Assembly (NCBI RefSeq): GCF_003967275.1
Contig: NZ_AP018721.1
Span: 2,108,001 to 2,172,000, forward strand
DNA length: 64,000 nucleotides
Reading direction: 5' to 3'
Source of the DNA: Sulfuritortus calidifontis
Lineage (GTDB): Bacteria; Pseudomonadota; Gammaproteobacteria; Burkholderiales; Thiobacillaceae
Position numbers and translations under genes: made by a program. The stretch's first letter is position 1, and each line of letters opens with the position of its first letter. Below the pieces are notes generated by a model. The model did no database searches, was not told the DNA's origin, and saw only the letters and a program-made list of their open reading frames with translations. Below are positions 8,824 through 16,982 of the stretch, piece by piece.

Positions 8824-11800
8824 CCCTGCCCGAGCTTTCGATCAGGCGCCACGTCCTGGCCTGGATGCTGTCGGGCGTGCTGCTGCTGTTCGGCATCATC
8901 AGCTTCCTGCGCATCGGCATCGACCGTTTCCCCTACATCGAATTCCCCATCATCTCGATCACCACCACCCAGAAGGGCGCCAACCCCGACGTGGTCGACG
9001 CCAGCATCACCAGCGTGATCGAGACCGCGGTCAACAGCACGCCCGGTATCCAGCACATCAACTCCACCTCCTCGCCCGGCGTTTCCATCGTCGCCATCAC
9101 CTTCGACCTGGACAAGGACATCGACGTCGCCTTCAACGAGGTGCAGGCCAAGGTCAACCAGGTGCTGAAGAGCCTGCCCCAGGATGCCGACCCGCCGGTG
9201 GTGGCCAAGGTGGCGACCAATGCCAGCCCGATCTTCTGGGTCGCCCTGCAGGGCGACCGCACCCAGCAGCAGCTCAACCAGTACGCCCGCAACGTGGTGA
9301 AGAAGCGGCTGGAGACCGTGGCCGGCGTCGGCGAGGTGCGCCTGGGCGGCCGGCGCGACCGCACCATTCGGGTCAACCTCGACCCGCAGCGCATGGCCGC
9401 GCTCGGCGTCACCGCCCAGGACCTGGTCAACGCCTTCAACCGCGAGCACATCCAGCAGCCCGGCGGCTTCGTCACCGGCCAGAGCTCTGAATATCTGCTC
9501 AAGCTCGACCTGGAATTCCACACCACCGACGCCCTGGAGGAGATGGTGGTGGCCTATCGCAATGGCGCGCCGATCAAGCTCAAGCAGGTGGCCGAGGTGG
9601 AGGACGGCCTGTCCGACTACCGCCAGCTCGCCCGCTTCAATGGCAAGCCCACGGTCGGCATCGGCATCGTCAAGGTGGCCAACACCAACACGGTCGAGAT
9701 CATCAAAAACATCAAGACCAAGCTCGACCAGGAGATCATCCCCCAGCTGCCACCGGGCATGACCCTCACCATCGCCTCCGACGACTCGCTCTTCATCCAG
9801 CAGATGGTCGACTCGCTGATGAACCACCTGGTCGAAGGCACGGTGCTGGCGGCGCTGATCGTGCTGCTGTTCCTCAAGAGCTGGCGTTCCACCCTGATCA
9901 TCTCGCTGGCCATCCCGGTCTCGCTGCTGGGCGCCATCGCGGTCATCTATTTCTTCGGCTACACCTTCAACTCGCTCACCCTGCTCGCCCTGCTTCTGCT
10001 GATCGGTGTGGTGGTGGACGACGCCATTGTCGTGCTGGAAAACATCTATCGCCATCGCGAGATGGCGATAGATGTTTCGGCGCAGGCCAACCCCGGCGAA
10101 GCCGGGGTTAAACCCGCGGATGCGGGTGGCCGGAGCCAGAACATCTACCGCCACCGCGAGGCCATCGACCCCGACCCCGTCAGCGCCGCCCTCGCCGGCA
10201 GCCGCGAGGTGGTGTTCGCCGTGCTCGCCGCCACCCTGTCGCTGGTCTCCATCTTCGCCCCGGTCATCTTCATGGGCGGCATCATCGGCATGTTCTTCCA
10301 GTCCTTCGCCGTGGTGGTGACCTTCGGCGTGCTGGTCTCGCTGTTCGTCTCGCTCACTTTGACGCCCATGCTGTGCGCCCGCTATCTCACCGTGCAAAAG
10401 CGGCACGGCCGTCTCTATCAGGCGCTCGATGCCGCCTTCCAGCGCATGGACGAGGCCTATCGCCGACTGCTCGGCTATGCCATGGGCCACCGTTGGAAGA
10501 TCGTCATCGCCACCGTGCTGGTCGTGCTCTCCTCCGGCTGGTTTTTCGTCAATACCGGCAAGACCTTCGTGCCCGAGGAAGACGAAGGCCGCTTCCTGGT
10601 CTTCGTCAAGACCCCGCTCGGCTCCAGCATCGACTACACCAGCGGCCGCCTGGCCGAGGTGGAAAAGGTGCTGGCCCGGCACCCCGAGATCAACACCTAT
10701 TTCGCCGCCATCGGCCTGGGCCAGGCTGGCCAGGTGAACGAGGCCTTCGCCTCGGTGCGCATGGTTCCGCCCGACCGGCGCACGCTCAAGCAATACGAGC
10801 TGATTCCGCGATTGAAGCAGGAACTGGCCCAGATCCCCGGCGCCCGCGTCTTCCCGGCGCCAATCCCCATCGTCGGCGGCCAGCGCGGCGAGGCTCTGCA
10901 ATTCGTGGTCTCCGGCCCCAATCTGCAGGAGGTCGGCCGTCTGGCCAAGCTGATGCAGGACAAACTCTCGGCCGACCCCGGCATCGGCCGCTTGGACATG
11001 AACCTGCAGCTCGACCTGCCGCAGATCAGGATGAACCTCGACCGCACCCGCGCCAACAGCCTCGGACTCTCCGCCAACGACGTCGCCCTGGCGGTCAACC
11101 TGCTCACCGGCGGCATCGACGTCGCCCGCTTCAACGACGAACCGGGCGATGGCGAGCGCTACTACGTGCGCCTCAAGGCACAAGACGGCGAGTTCACCCG
11201 GCCGACCGACCTGGCCAACATCTACCTGCGCGCCGCGAACGGGGAACTGGTGCGCATCGACACCATCGCCCAATTCGAGGAAACGCTCGGCCCCGCGGTG
11301 ATCGGCCGCATGGACCTGCAATACGCCGCCCAGTTCTTCGGCAGCCCGACCATTCCGCTCGGCGAGGCCGTCAGCCGCATCCAGGAAGCCGCCACCGGCC
11401 TGCTGCCGCCCGGCTACACGGTGAAGATGGTCGGCCAGGCCGAGGAATTCCAGAAGACCGCGCAGAACATGGCCTTCGCCTTCGTCCTGGCGCTGGTTCT
11501 GCTCTACATGGTGCTGGCCAGCCAGTTCAATTCCTTCCTGCAACCGCTCATCATCATGGTCGCCCAGCCGCTCGCCATCATCGGCGGCGTCGTCGCGCTC
11601 TGGCTCACCGGCCACACCATCAACATCTATTCCATGATCGGCCTGGTCCTGCTGATCGGCCTGGTGGCGAAGAACTCCATCCTGCTGGTCGACCTGGCCA
11701 ACCAGCGCCGCAGCGAGGGTATGACCATCGACGCCGCCCTGCTCGAGGCCTGCCCGATCCGGCTGCGCCCCGTGCTGATGACCTCGTTCACCGTCATCCT

Positions 11801-11969
11801 CGCCCTGCTGCCGGCCGCCCTCGGCCTGGGCGCCGGCGCCGAGACCAACGGCCCGCTCGCGGTGGCGGTGATCGGCGGCATGTTGTCATCGACGCTACTG
11901 ACCTTGGTGGTGGTGCCGGCGGTTTATTCCTTGGTGGAGAATTGGGTGGCGCGGCGGCGGAAGGCGTAG
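8820..11969 (+). CDS. RND transporter, HAE1-like inner-membrane pump
   Basis: Proton-driven tripartite efflux pump of the AcrB/HAE1 type, 1049 residues. The topology is classic: one TM at the N-terminus (ending FLRIGIDRFPY), a large periplasmic domain, a TM block near 330-540 including the proton-relay DDAIVVLENIYRH segment, a second periplasmic domain, and a final TM block with GLVLLIGLVAKNSILLVDLAN. It is translationally coupled to the adaptor. Odd feature: directly after the DD motif helix there is a 33-residue insertion, produced by a 99-bp palindrome-rich segment that duplicates the NIYRHRE codons. The frame stays open, so the pump may still function. Substrate not predictable. Confidence 0.92.
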   Translation: MTLPELSIRRHVLAWMLSGVLLLFGIISFLRIGIDRFPYIEFPIISITTTQKGANPDVVDASITSVIETAVNSTPGIQHINSTSSPGVSIVAITFDLDKDIDVAFNEVQAKVNQVLKSLPQDADPPVVAKVATNASPIFWVALQGDRTQQQLNQYARNVVKKRLETVAGVGEVRLGGRRDRTIRVNLDPQRMAALGVTAQDLVNAFNREHIQQPGGFVTGQSSEYLLKLDLEFHTTDALEEMVVAYRNGAPIKLKQVAEVEDGLSDYRQLARFNGKPTVGIGIVKVANTNTVEIIKNIKTKLDQEIIPQLPPGMTLTIASDDSLFIQQMVDSLMNHLVEGTVLAALIVLLFLKSWRSTLIISLAIPVSLLGAIAVIYFFGYTFNSLTLLALLLLIGVVVDDAIVVLENIYRHREMAIDVSAQANPGEAGVKPADAGGRSQNIYRHREAIDPDPVSAALAGSREVVFAVLAATLSLVSIFAPVIFMGGIIGMFFQSFAVVVTFGVLVSLFVSLTLTPMLCARYLTVQKRHGRLYQALDAAFQRMDEAYRRLLGYAMGHRWKIVIATVLVVLSSGWFFVNTGKTFVPEEDEGRFLVFVKTPLGSSIDYTSGRLAEVEKVLARHPEINTYFAAIGLGQAGQVNEAFASVRMVPPDRRTLKQYELIPRLKQELAQIPGARVFPAPIPIVGGQRGEALQFVVSGPNLQEVGRLAKLMQDKLSADPGIGRLDMNLQLDLPQIRMNLDRTRANSLGLSANDVALAVNLLTGGIDVARFNDEPGDGERYYVRLKAQDGEFTRPTDLANIYLRAANGELVRIDTIAQFEETLGPAVIGRMDLQYAAQFFGSPTIPLGEAVSRIQEAATGLLPPGYTVKMVGQAEEFQKTAQNMAFAFVLALVLLYMVLASQFNSFLQPLIIMVAQPLAIIGGVVALWLTGHTINIYSMIGLVLLIGLVAKNSILLVDLANQRRSEGMTIDAALLEACPIRLRPVLMTSFTVILALLPAALGLGAGAETNGPLAVAVIGGMLSSTLLTLVVVPAVYSLVENWVARRRKA
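10041..10160. repeat. In-frame palindromic insertion within the RND pump gene
   Basis: The coding stretch for NIYRHRE occurs at 10041-10061 and again, with two synonymous differences, at 10140-10160, exactly 99 bp apart. Between them lie three hairpins: 10041-10056 pairs perfectly with 10061-10076 (16-bp arms, 4-base loop), CCCCGGC/GCCGGGG at 10091-10107, and ACCCGC/GCGGGT at 10112-10127. Length is a multiple of three and contains no stop, so the pump frame is kept. This resembles a REP- or RPE-type palindromic element that landed inside a gene. Confidence 0.8.
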
Positions 11970-12063
11970 TCAATGCCGTAGCGGCATACCCTACCCACCT
12001 GGATGATGGCAAAAAAATAGCTTCCTATCTATTGTGCAAATGTCCAACTAGGCATCTTTAAAC

Positions 12064-12213
12064 ATGGCAACTTCTGACATCGAATGGACTGAGCAAACGT
12101 GGAACCCCGTCACTGGCTGCACAAAGGTTTCACCTGTCCCTATATGGTGCCGGCAAGCTAACATGGCTCCTCCAGCCAGGTGCGAACCGATCAAAAGCAG
12201 AATCATCTTGTGA
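12064..12213 (+). pseudogene. N-terminal remnant of a DUF5131 (phage Gp37/Gp68-like) protein
   Basis: The frame starting at the ATG at 12064 reads [19 protein letters not shown], the very conserved start of DUF5131/Gp37-Gp68 family proteins, continues TKVSP and then diverges before the expected cysteine cluster, ending after 49 residues. Intact members are about 230-370 residues. The homology is therefore truncated after about 24 residues. I infer a deletion remnant of a mobile cassette. The assignment rests on family memory of this N-terminal motif. Confidence 0.6.
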
Positions 12214-12303
12214 AGTGTTGACTGCCATATTCCGGTTGAGATCCATCGCGCTGACATGAATTAGCATATCCATACGCTTGAGCGCTGCCAGTGTCTCAAA
12301 CAT
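12130..12303 (-). pseudogene. Possible remnant of a three-Cys-motif partner (TcmP-like) protein
   Basis: On the minus strand a 57-codon frame contains LAALKRMDMLIHVSAMDLNR and, later, [12 protein letters not shown]. These resemble an internal region of TcmP proteins, which are the usual genomic neighbours of DUF5131 genes. Both ends of the gene are missing. It abuts and overlaps the DUF5131 remnant on the opposite strand, as if an internal deletion fused the two genes. Homology is recalled, not computed, so confidence is moderate. Confidence 0.4.
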
Positions 12304-12443
12304 CCTCCACGGCTAGACCGTCATCACCGGATAGCAAATCTCCCATTTTCATTCCCTCCCTAATGTTCTGTTATTAGGGCGATATTACAGACTAGATCTA
12401 GCGTGGTCCGCATCTACTTACCCACACACTTCAAACCACCCTT

Positions 12444-13634
12444 TCACCTGTCGTTATATTGGCGCGCCGAGATAAACAAATTCCTCGGCGTCAGCTCCCG
12501 CCCGCAAAACTCCGCCAGCCGCACCCGATAGCCGGCACGCTCCAGAAACAGCGCGCGGTCGAGCGCAAGCCAAACCTCCAAGGGCCGGCGAAAGACGTGA
12601 CGCACCAGGGACAGGCGCATCACCTCGCGCTGGCGCTGCCAGCCGTGGGCTTCGAGCGCGGCCCAGTCGTAATGCGCCGGCACATCAAGCCCCTCGCGCT
12701 CGGCCAGCCTGCAACACCATCCTTCGAAACCCAGGGACAGCCAACTCGACGGCACCGGCTTGAAGGTGCGCGTAGTGGGCACGCCGGCCAAATCTTCGCG
12801 CAGTTTCACGAAGGCGAGTTTCCAGGCCATGGCCTGGTCGCGCAGTCTTCTGGCGCGGGCGCCGGCGGTGGCGGTGTCGGTGACCGGCAGGTGCAGTTCG
12901 TCGCGGGTGAGATGCAGCGTGCCCTCGGGGTTGAGCGGGCGATACACCGCGTCACGAGTGCGGTAATAGCAGCAGGGCGCAAGATCGACCGCCGCGGCGC
13001 GCTGCCCCACCGCGCCGCGCAGCAAGGCCAGATGCAGGTCGCCGCAGGCATGCAGGGCAATGGCATGGCGGCCGGCAAGGTGGACGGCGGCATCGGCGTT
13101 TAGGGCATCGGCGCAGATGAAATGCTGGTCGACGTGGGCGCGCTCGGCCAGGAGCTCGCCTTCGCGGCAGAGGGTGGCATCGACGTCCAGGCTCAGCACC
13201 GGCTGGCGCGCGCGCTCGGCGAGCAGGCGACCGAGGTGGCCCTTGCCGGCGCACCATTCCAGGATGGGATGCTCGGTCGCCTCGACCGCCTCGGCGAAGG
13301 CCTCGGCCTGGGCCTGCTTGCGGCCGGGCATGCCCCAGGCGAGGCGGCCGGGGATGGCTTCGGCATCGGCAGGCAATTCGAGGCGCGGCAGTTCGATCAG
13401 CGTTTGCAACGCACGCAGCTCGGGCACGAATTCACCGGCCCAGGCGATGAGCGCCGCGTTGTCGGCATTGAGCCGCTCGACCTCGACATCATCCAGTTGC
13501 AGTGCCTGCGCCGCCCATTCGGGCTGCCGCGCGCACCACTCGGGCCGCGCGACGTGAAACGGCGCCGGCCGCCAGAATGCTTGGTTTCGGCTCAGCTGGT
13601 CTTGCAGCGTGAGGTAGCGGGCGCGGTGATCCAT
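12444..13634 (-). CDS. SAM-dependent methyltransferase, Methyltransf_32-like
   Basis: Predicted class I methyltransferase of 396 residues, substrate unknown. The SAM-binding motif EWCAGKGHLGRLLAE lies near residues 126-140, followed by an acidic strand end (LSLDVD) and ALHACGDLHLALL, a pattern typical of the Methyltransf_32 (GSTCD-like) family. A following CCYYRTRDAVYRPL segment is also family-like. I start at the ATG at 13634 (MDHRARYL). Longer starts would run into the duplicated repeat upstream. It lies after the DAB operon in the same direction but is separated by the 193-bp tandem duplication. Confidence 0.75.
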   Translation of the reverse strand: MDHRARYLTLQDQLSRNQAFWRPAPFHVARPEWCARQPEWAAQALQLDDVEVERLNADNAALIAWAGEFVPELRALQTLIELPRLELPADAEAIPGRLAWGMPGRKQAQAEAFAEAVEATEHPILEWCAGKGHLGRLLAERARQPVLSLDVDATLCREGELLAERAHVDQHFICADALNADAAVHLAGRHAIALHACGDLHLALLRGAVGQRAAAVDLAPCCYYRTRDAVYRPLNPEGTLHLTRDELHLPVTDTATAGARARRLRDQAMAWKLAFVKLREDLAGVPTTRTFKPVPSSWLSLGFEGWCCRLAEREGLDVPAHYDWAALEAHGWQRQREVMRLSLVRHVFRRPLEVWLALDRALFLERAGYRVRLAEFCGRELTPRNLFISARQYNDR

Positions 13635-13654
13635 GGCCGGATTGTCGGGCCGGG

Positions 13655-14040
13655 AAAGCCGATTGGGAAGCGACGATGTTCGCGCAACAAGCCCAGAGCT
13701 CCCCACCCCGACCCTCCCCATAAATGGGGAGGGAGTGAGCCGCTAACCCCTCCCCCACTTGTGGGGGAGGCTGGGAGGGAGATTTAACCCAAACGGGCGA
13801 GCCAGACGCCGGCGGCGGGGCGGATGAGATCGAGCACCAGGGCCGGGAAAGCCGATTGGGAAGCGACGACGTTCGCGCAACAAGCCCAGAGCTCCCCACC
13901 CCGACCCTCCCCATAAATGGGGAGGGAGTGAGCCGCTGACACCTCCCCCACTTGTGGGGGAGGCTGGGAGGGGGATTTAACCCAAACGGGCGAGCCAGAC
14001 GCCGGCGGCGGGGCGGATGAGGTCGAGCACCAGGGCCGGG
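13655..14040. repeat. 193-bp tandem duplication covering the 3' end of a NuoM-like gene
   Basis: Copy 1 (13655-13847) and copy 2 (13848-14040) are adjacent and about 97% identical. Copy 2 contains the last 21 codons and stop of the NuoM-like gene (stop at 13977). Copy 1 therefore carries a ghost of the same gene end with its own stop at 13784. Each copy also has two GC-rich hairpins, CCTCCCCAT/ATGGGGAGG and CCTCCCCCAC/GTGGGGGAGG, a type often dispersed between genes. The few differences suggest a fairly recent duplication. It occupies the 342-bp gap before the methyltransferase gene. Confidence 0.9.
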
Positions 14041-15449
14041 AATAAGCCGATGGCAAGCACCAGCACGGCGAGCACGGTGGCCAGGATCAGCTCGCGCGGC
14101 CGCAGGTCGCGCGCCGAGGCGATGGCGGGGTTTTCCACCGGCCCGAGGAAGGCGCGGCGGTACATGATCAGAAAATAGCCGGCGCTGAGCACCATGCCGA
14201 ACAGGGCGGCCAGCCCCGCGCCGGTGTGGGTCTGCAGGGCGGCGACGAAGATCAAAAGCTCGGCCGGGAAGCCGTTGGTGCCGGGCACGCCCATGCCGGC
14301 CAGGCCGAACAGCAGGAAGAAGCTGGCCAGCCAGGGCATGGTTTTGGCGGCGCCACCCAGGGTGACCACATCGGTCGAGCCCAGGCGATGCTGGAGGAAG
14401 CCGGCCAAGAGGAAGATGCCGCCGGCGGCGACGGTGAAGTTGAGCAGTTGCAGCACCGCGCCCTGCAGGCCCTGCAGGTTGAAGGCGGCGATGCCGAGCA
14501 GGACCAGGCCGACGTGGGACACGCTGGAATAGGCGAGCATGGCGCGCAGATTGGTCTGGGCCAGGGCCAAGAGCGCGCCGTAGAGCACGCCGGCGACACC
14601 GAGACCAGCCAGCAGCCAATGCAATTCCTGCGCGGCCTGCGGCGCCAGCGGCACGGCGAAGCGGATCAGACCATAGGCGCCCAGCTTCAGACCGGTGAGC
14701 AGGGCCACCACCGCCACCGGGCCCTCCATCGCGAGCAGTGGCAGCCAGGTGTGCAGCGGCAGCACCGGCGTCTTCACCGCGAAGCCGAGCAGCAGCAGGA
14801 GGAAGACCAGGATCTGCAAATCGTGCGACAGATGACTGCCCAGCAAAGTGGGCAGGTCGAAGGCGGGCGCCAGGCCGGTGACCTCGGCCTGGCCGAAGAT
14901 CAGGGCGAGGAAGCCGAACAGGAGCGGCACGCCGCCGCCCAACATCACCAGGGTGTACTTGGTCGCGGCGTAGCGGCGGTTGGGGCCGACGCCCCAGAGG
15001 CTGACCAGGAAGTAGAACGGCAGCAGCGACAGCTCCCAGAACAGGAAGAACAGCACCACGTCGAGCGCGCAGAAGATGCCCAGGGTGGCCGCGGCCTGCA
15101 AGAGCAGCAGGCTGTAATAGAGCCGGGGCAACTGGCGCACGCTGGTCCAGGAGGCCACCACCACGCCGACGAAGAGCAGCGCGGTGAAGGGCAGGAACAG
15201 CACCGAGATGCCGTCGACGCCGACCAGATAGTTCACCCGCAGGGTGGGAATCCAGGCCATGCGCTCGATCAGCTGGAAGCCGGCGTCCTTCGGATCGAAA
15301 GCGGCAAGCACCAAGAGGCTGAGGGCGAGCCCGGCCAAGGTGGTGGCCAGGGCCACGGTGCGAGCATGTCCGGGCCGCGGCAGCAGCCAGATCAGGCCGG
15401 CGCCGAGGGGGAAGGTGAGCAGCAGCAGGCTGAGCAGCGACAGTTCCAT
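13977..15449 (-). CDS. NuoM/NdhD/MrpD-like proton-translocating membrane subunit
   Basis: Polytopic membrane protein of 490 residues from the complex I antiporter-like family (proton_antipo_M). Family marks: FLFWELSLLPFYFL with the buried glutamate, the KTPVLPLHTWLP segment, and TNLRAMLAYSSVSHVGL. About 14 TM segments are expected. It is the last gene of the DAB operon; its ATG overlaps the preceding stop by one base (TGATG). No other complex I genes are present, so I infer it belongs to the inorganic-carbon pump rather than NADH dehydrogenase. The 3' end lies in a tandem duplication. Confidence 0.85.
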   Translation of the reverse strand: MELSLLSLLLLTFPLGAGLIWLLPRPGHARTVALATTLAGLALSLLVLAAFDPKDAGFQLIERMAWIPTLRVNYLVGVDGISVLFLPFTALLFVGVVVASWTSVRQLPRLYYSLLLLQAAATLGIFCALDVVLFFLFWELSLLPFYFLVSLWGVGPNRRYAATKYTLVMLGGGVPLLFGFLALIFGQAEVTGLAPAFDLPTLLGSHLSHDLQILVFLLLLLGFAVKTPVLPLHTWLPLLAMEGPVAVVALLTGLKLGAYGLIRFAVPLAPQAAQELHWLLAGLGVAGVLYGALLALAQTNLRAMLAYSSVSHVGLVLLGIAAFNLQGLQGAVLQLLNFTVAAGGIFLLAGFLQHRLGSTDVVTLGGAAKTMPWLASFFLLFGLAGMGVPGTNGFPAELLIFVAALQTHTGAGLAALFGMVLSAGYFLIMYRRAFLGPVENPAIASARDLRPRELILATVLAVLVLAIGLFPALVLDLIRPAAGVWLARLG

Positions 15450-16972
15450 CAGTGTCCAAACCTCATGCCCAGGGTGTCCATCGAGGCGGCGACCAGGTCG
15501 AGCCAGGGCGTCATGTAGAAGCCGGTGGCCAGCATCACGGCAACCACGACGCCGGCGACCAGGTATTCCATGCGGCTGGTCGGCTCGACCTCGCGCAGGG
15601 CCTGCAGCCTGCCGGCCGGCAGCTCGCCCGGCGGCGACAGGAAGGCGCGCTGGAAGGCCCAGAGCAGGAAGCCGGCGGCCACCACGTTGCCGAGCGCGGC
15701 GGCCACGGTGACCAGGGCGCCCAGGCGGGTAATGGCGCCCTCCAGCACCAGGTGGGCGGCGTCGAAGCCCGGCGTGCCCGGCATGCCGACGATGGCGAAG
15801 CCGCCGACCAGGAAGGCGATGCCGATGAAGGGGATGCGGTCGAACAGACCGCCCAGGGCGGTGAGGTCGCTGGTATGGGTGCGCCGGTAGACGAAGCCGA
15901 TCATGAACAGCATGGTGGTGGTGGCGAGGCCGAAGTTGATGGCGAGCAGCGCGGCGCCCTGCAGCGCGGCATGATCGAGACTGAAGATGCCGATGGCGAT
16001 CAGGCTGGAATGGCTGATCACGGCGAAGGCCATCATCCGCCGCAGGTTGGTCTGCTGGAAGGCGATCAGCGCGGCATAGAAGACGCCAGCCACGGCGAAG
16101 GCCACCACCACCGGCTGCCACTGCCCGGCGGCCTCGGGCACGATGGGCAGCACGAAGCGGAGCAGGCCGTAGACCCCGACCTTGATGCCGAGCAGCAGGC
16201 TGGGCGCGATGGCGATGTTGCCGTGCTGCGCCACCACCGGCAGCCAGCCGTGCATGGGAAACAGCGGCGTGCGGATGGCCATGCCGTAGAACAGCAGGAA
16301 GAAGACCAGGGTGCGCAGCTGCTCGACCACCGGGTTGGCGGCCAGGTCGAGCAGATCGAAGCTGAAGCCGCGGCCGGTGGTGTAGCCGTGGCTCCAGCCC
16401 AGCACGAGCGTGCCGGCCAGCAGGAGCAGGAGGCCGGTGACCTGGAACTGGTAATAGCGGGTCATCGCCAGGTACTTCTCGGCGCCCGAGGCCCAGCGCC
16501 AGAGCAGATAGCCGATCAGGCCGACCTCGATGGCGGAGGCGAGCACGAACCAGAGCAGGTTGAGGCTGACCAGCATGGAGGCGAGCACGCCCTCGATCGC
16601 CAGCACCACCGCGAGCAGGCGGCCGGGGTCGGCCAGGCCGCGGACCAGGCCGTAGAGGCTGATCAGGAGCGTGATCAGGGCGGCAATCAGGAGGAACAGC
16701 ACGGTCAGGCCGTCGGCACCGGCGTGGTAATCGAAGGGCCCGAGCAGCTCGCCGTATTCGGCGAACTGGAAGGCCGGCGAGCGGGCGTCGATCTGGTCGT
16801 AGAGCAAGGCGATCAGGCCCAGCTCGGCCAGGGCGAACAGGCGGCCGAGCGGCACCGCCAGCGGCCGGTCGCGCAGCCAGAGCAGGAGCCAGGCACCGAG
16901 CAGCGGCAAGAGCTGGATCAGGCCCAGCAGCGGGAATTGCAGGGGGTGGCTCCACCAGTAGATTTCCGTCAT
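15449..16972 (-). CDS. NuoM/NuoN-like proton-translocating membrane subunit
   Basis: Second antiporter-like subunit (507 residues) in the DAB operon. It shows the RTPLFPMHGWLPVVAQHG lysine-helix region (but with R in place of the usual K before TP), QQTNLRRMMAFAVISHSSL, and a broken-helix region near GTPGFDA. The usual WE pair of helix 5 is replaced: the equivalent stretch reads LLWFVLASAIEVGLIGYL, still with a membrane glutamate. The family is clear, but the divergence suggests a specialised role. It is 10 bp after dabB and coupled to the next NuoM-like gene. Confidence 0.82.
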   Translation of the reverse strand: MTEIYWWSHPLQFPLLGLIQLLPLLGAWLLLWLRDRPLAVPLGRLFALAELGLIALLYDQIDARSPAFQFAEYGELLGPFDYHAGADGLTVLFLLIAALITLLISLYGLVRGLADPGRLLAVVLAIEGVLASMLVSLNLLWFVLASAIEVGLIGYLLWRWASGAEKYLAMTRYYQFQVTGLLLLLAGTLVLGWSHGYTTGRGFSFDLLDLAANPVVEQLRTLVFFLLFYGMAIRTPLFPMHGWLPVVAQHGNIAIAPSLLLGIKVGVYGLLRFVLPIVPEAAGQWQPVVVAFAVAGVFYAALIAFQQTNLRRMMAFAVISHSSLIAIGIFSLDHAALQGAALLAINFGLATTTMLFMIGFVYRRTHTSDLTALGGLFDRIPFIGIAFLVGGFAIVGMPGTPGFDAAHLVLEGAITRLGALVTVAAALGNVVAAGFLLWAFQRAFLSPPGELPAGRLQALREVEPTSRMEYLVAGVVVAVMLATGFYMTPWLDLVAASMDTLGMRFGH

Positions 16973-16982
16973 CCCCGGCCCT

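Larger units (their letters stand above)
11970..12443. other. 474-bp gene-poor region with gene remnants
   Basis: Between the RND pump and the convergent methyltransferase gene, base composition drops (many A/T runs) compared with the GC-rich surroundings. It contains the two gene remnants listed separately at 12064-12213 and 12130-12303. From 12304 to 12443 I see no coding potential or clear terminator. The composition shift and gene debris suggest a decayed mobile or defence-type cassette. Confidence 0.6.

Noticed and set aside
8625-11615. 996-codon open frame on the minus strand across the RND pump gene
   Set aside because: Composition rich in H, G, D, Q and A is typical of the antisense of a GC-rich gene; no family motif; the plus-strand pump is unambiguous.
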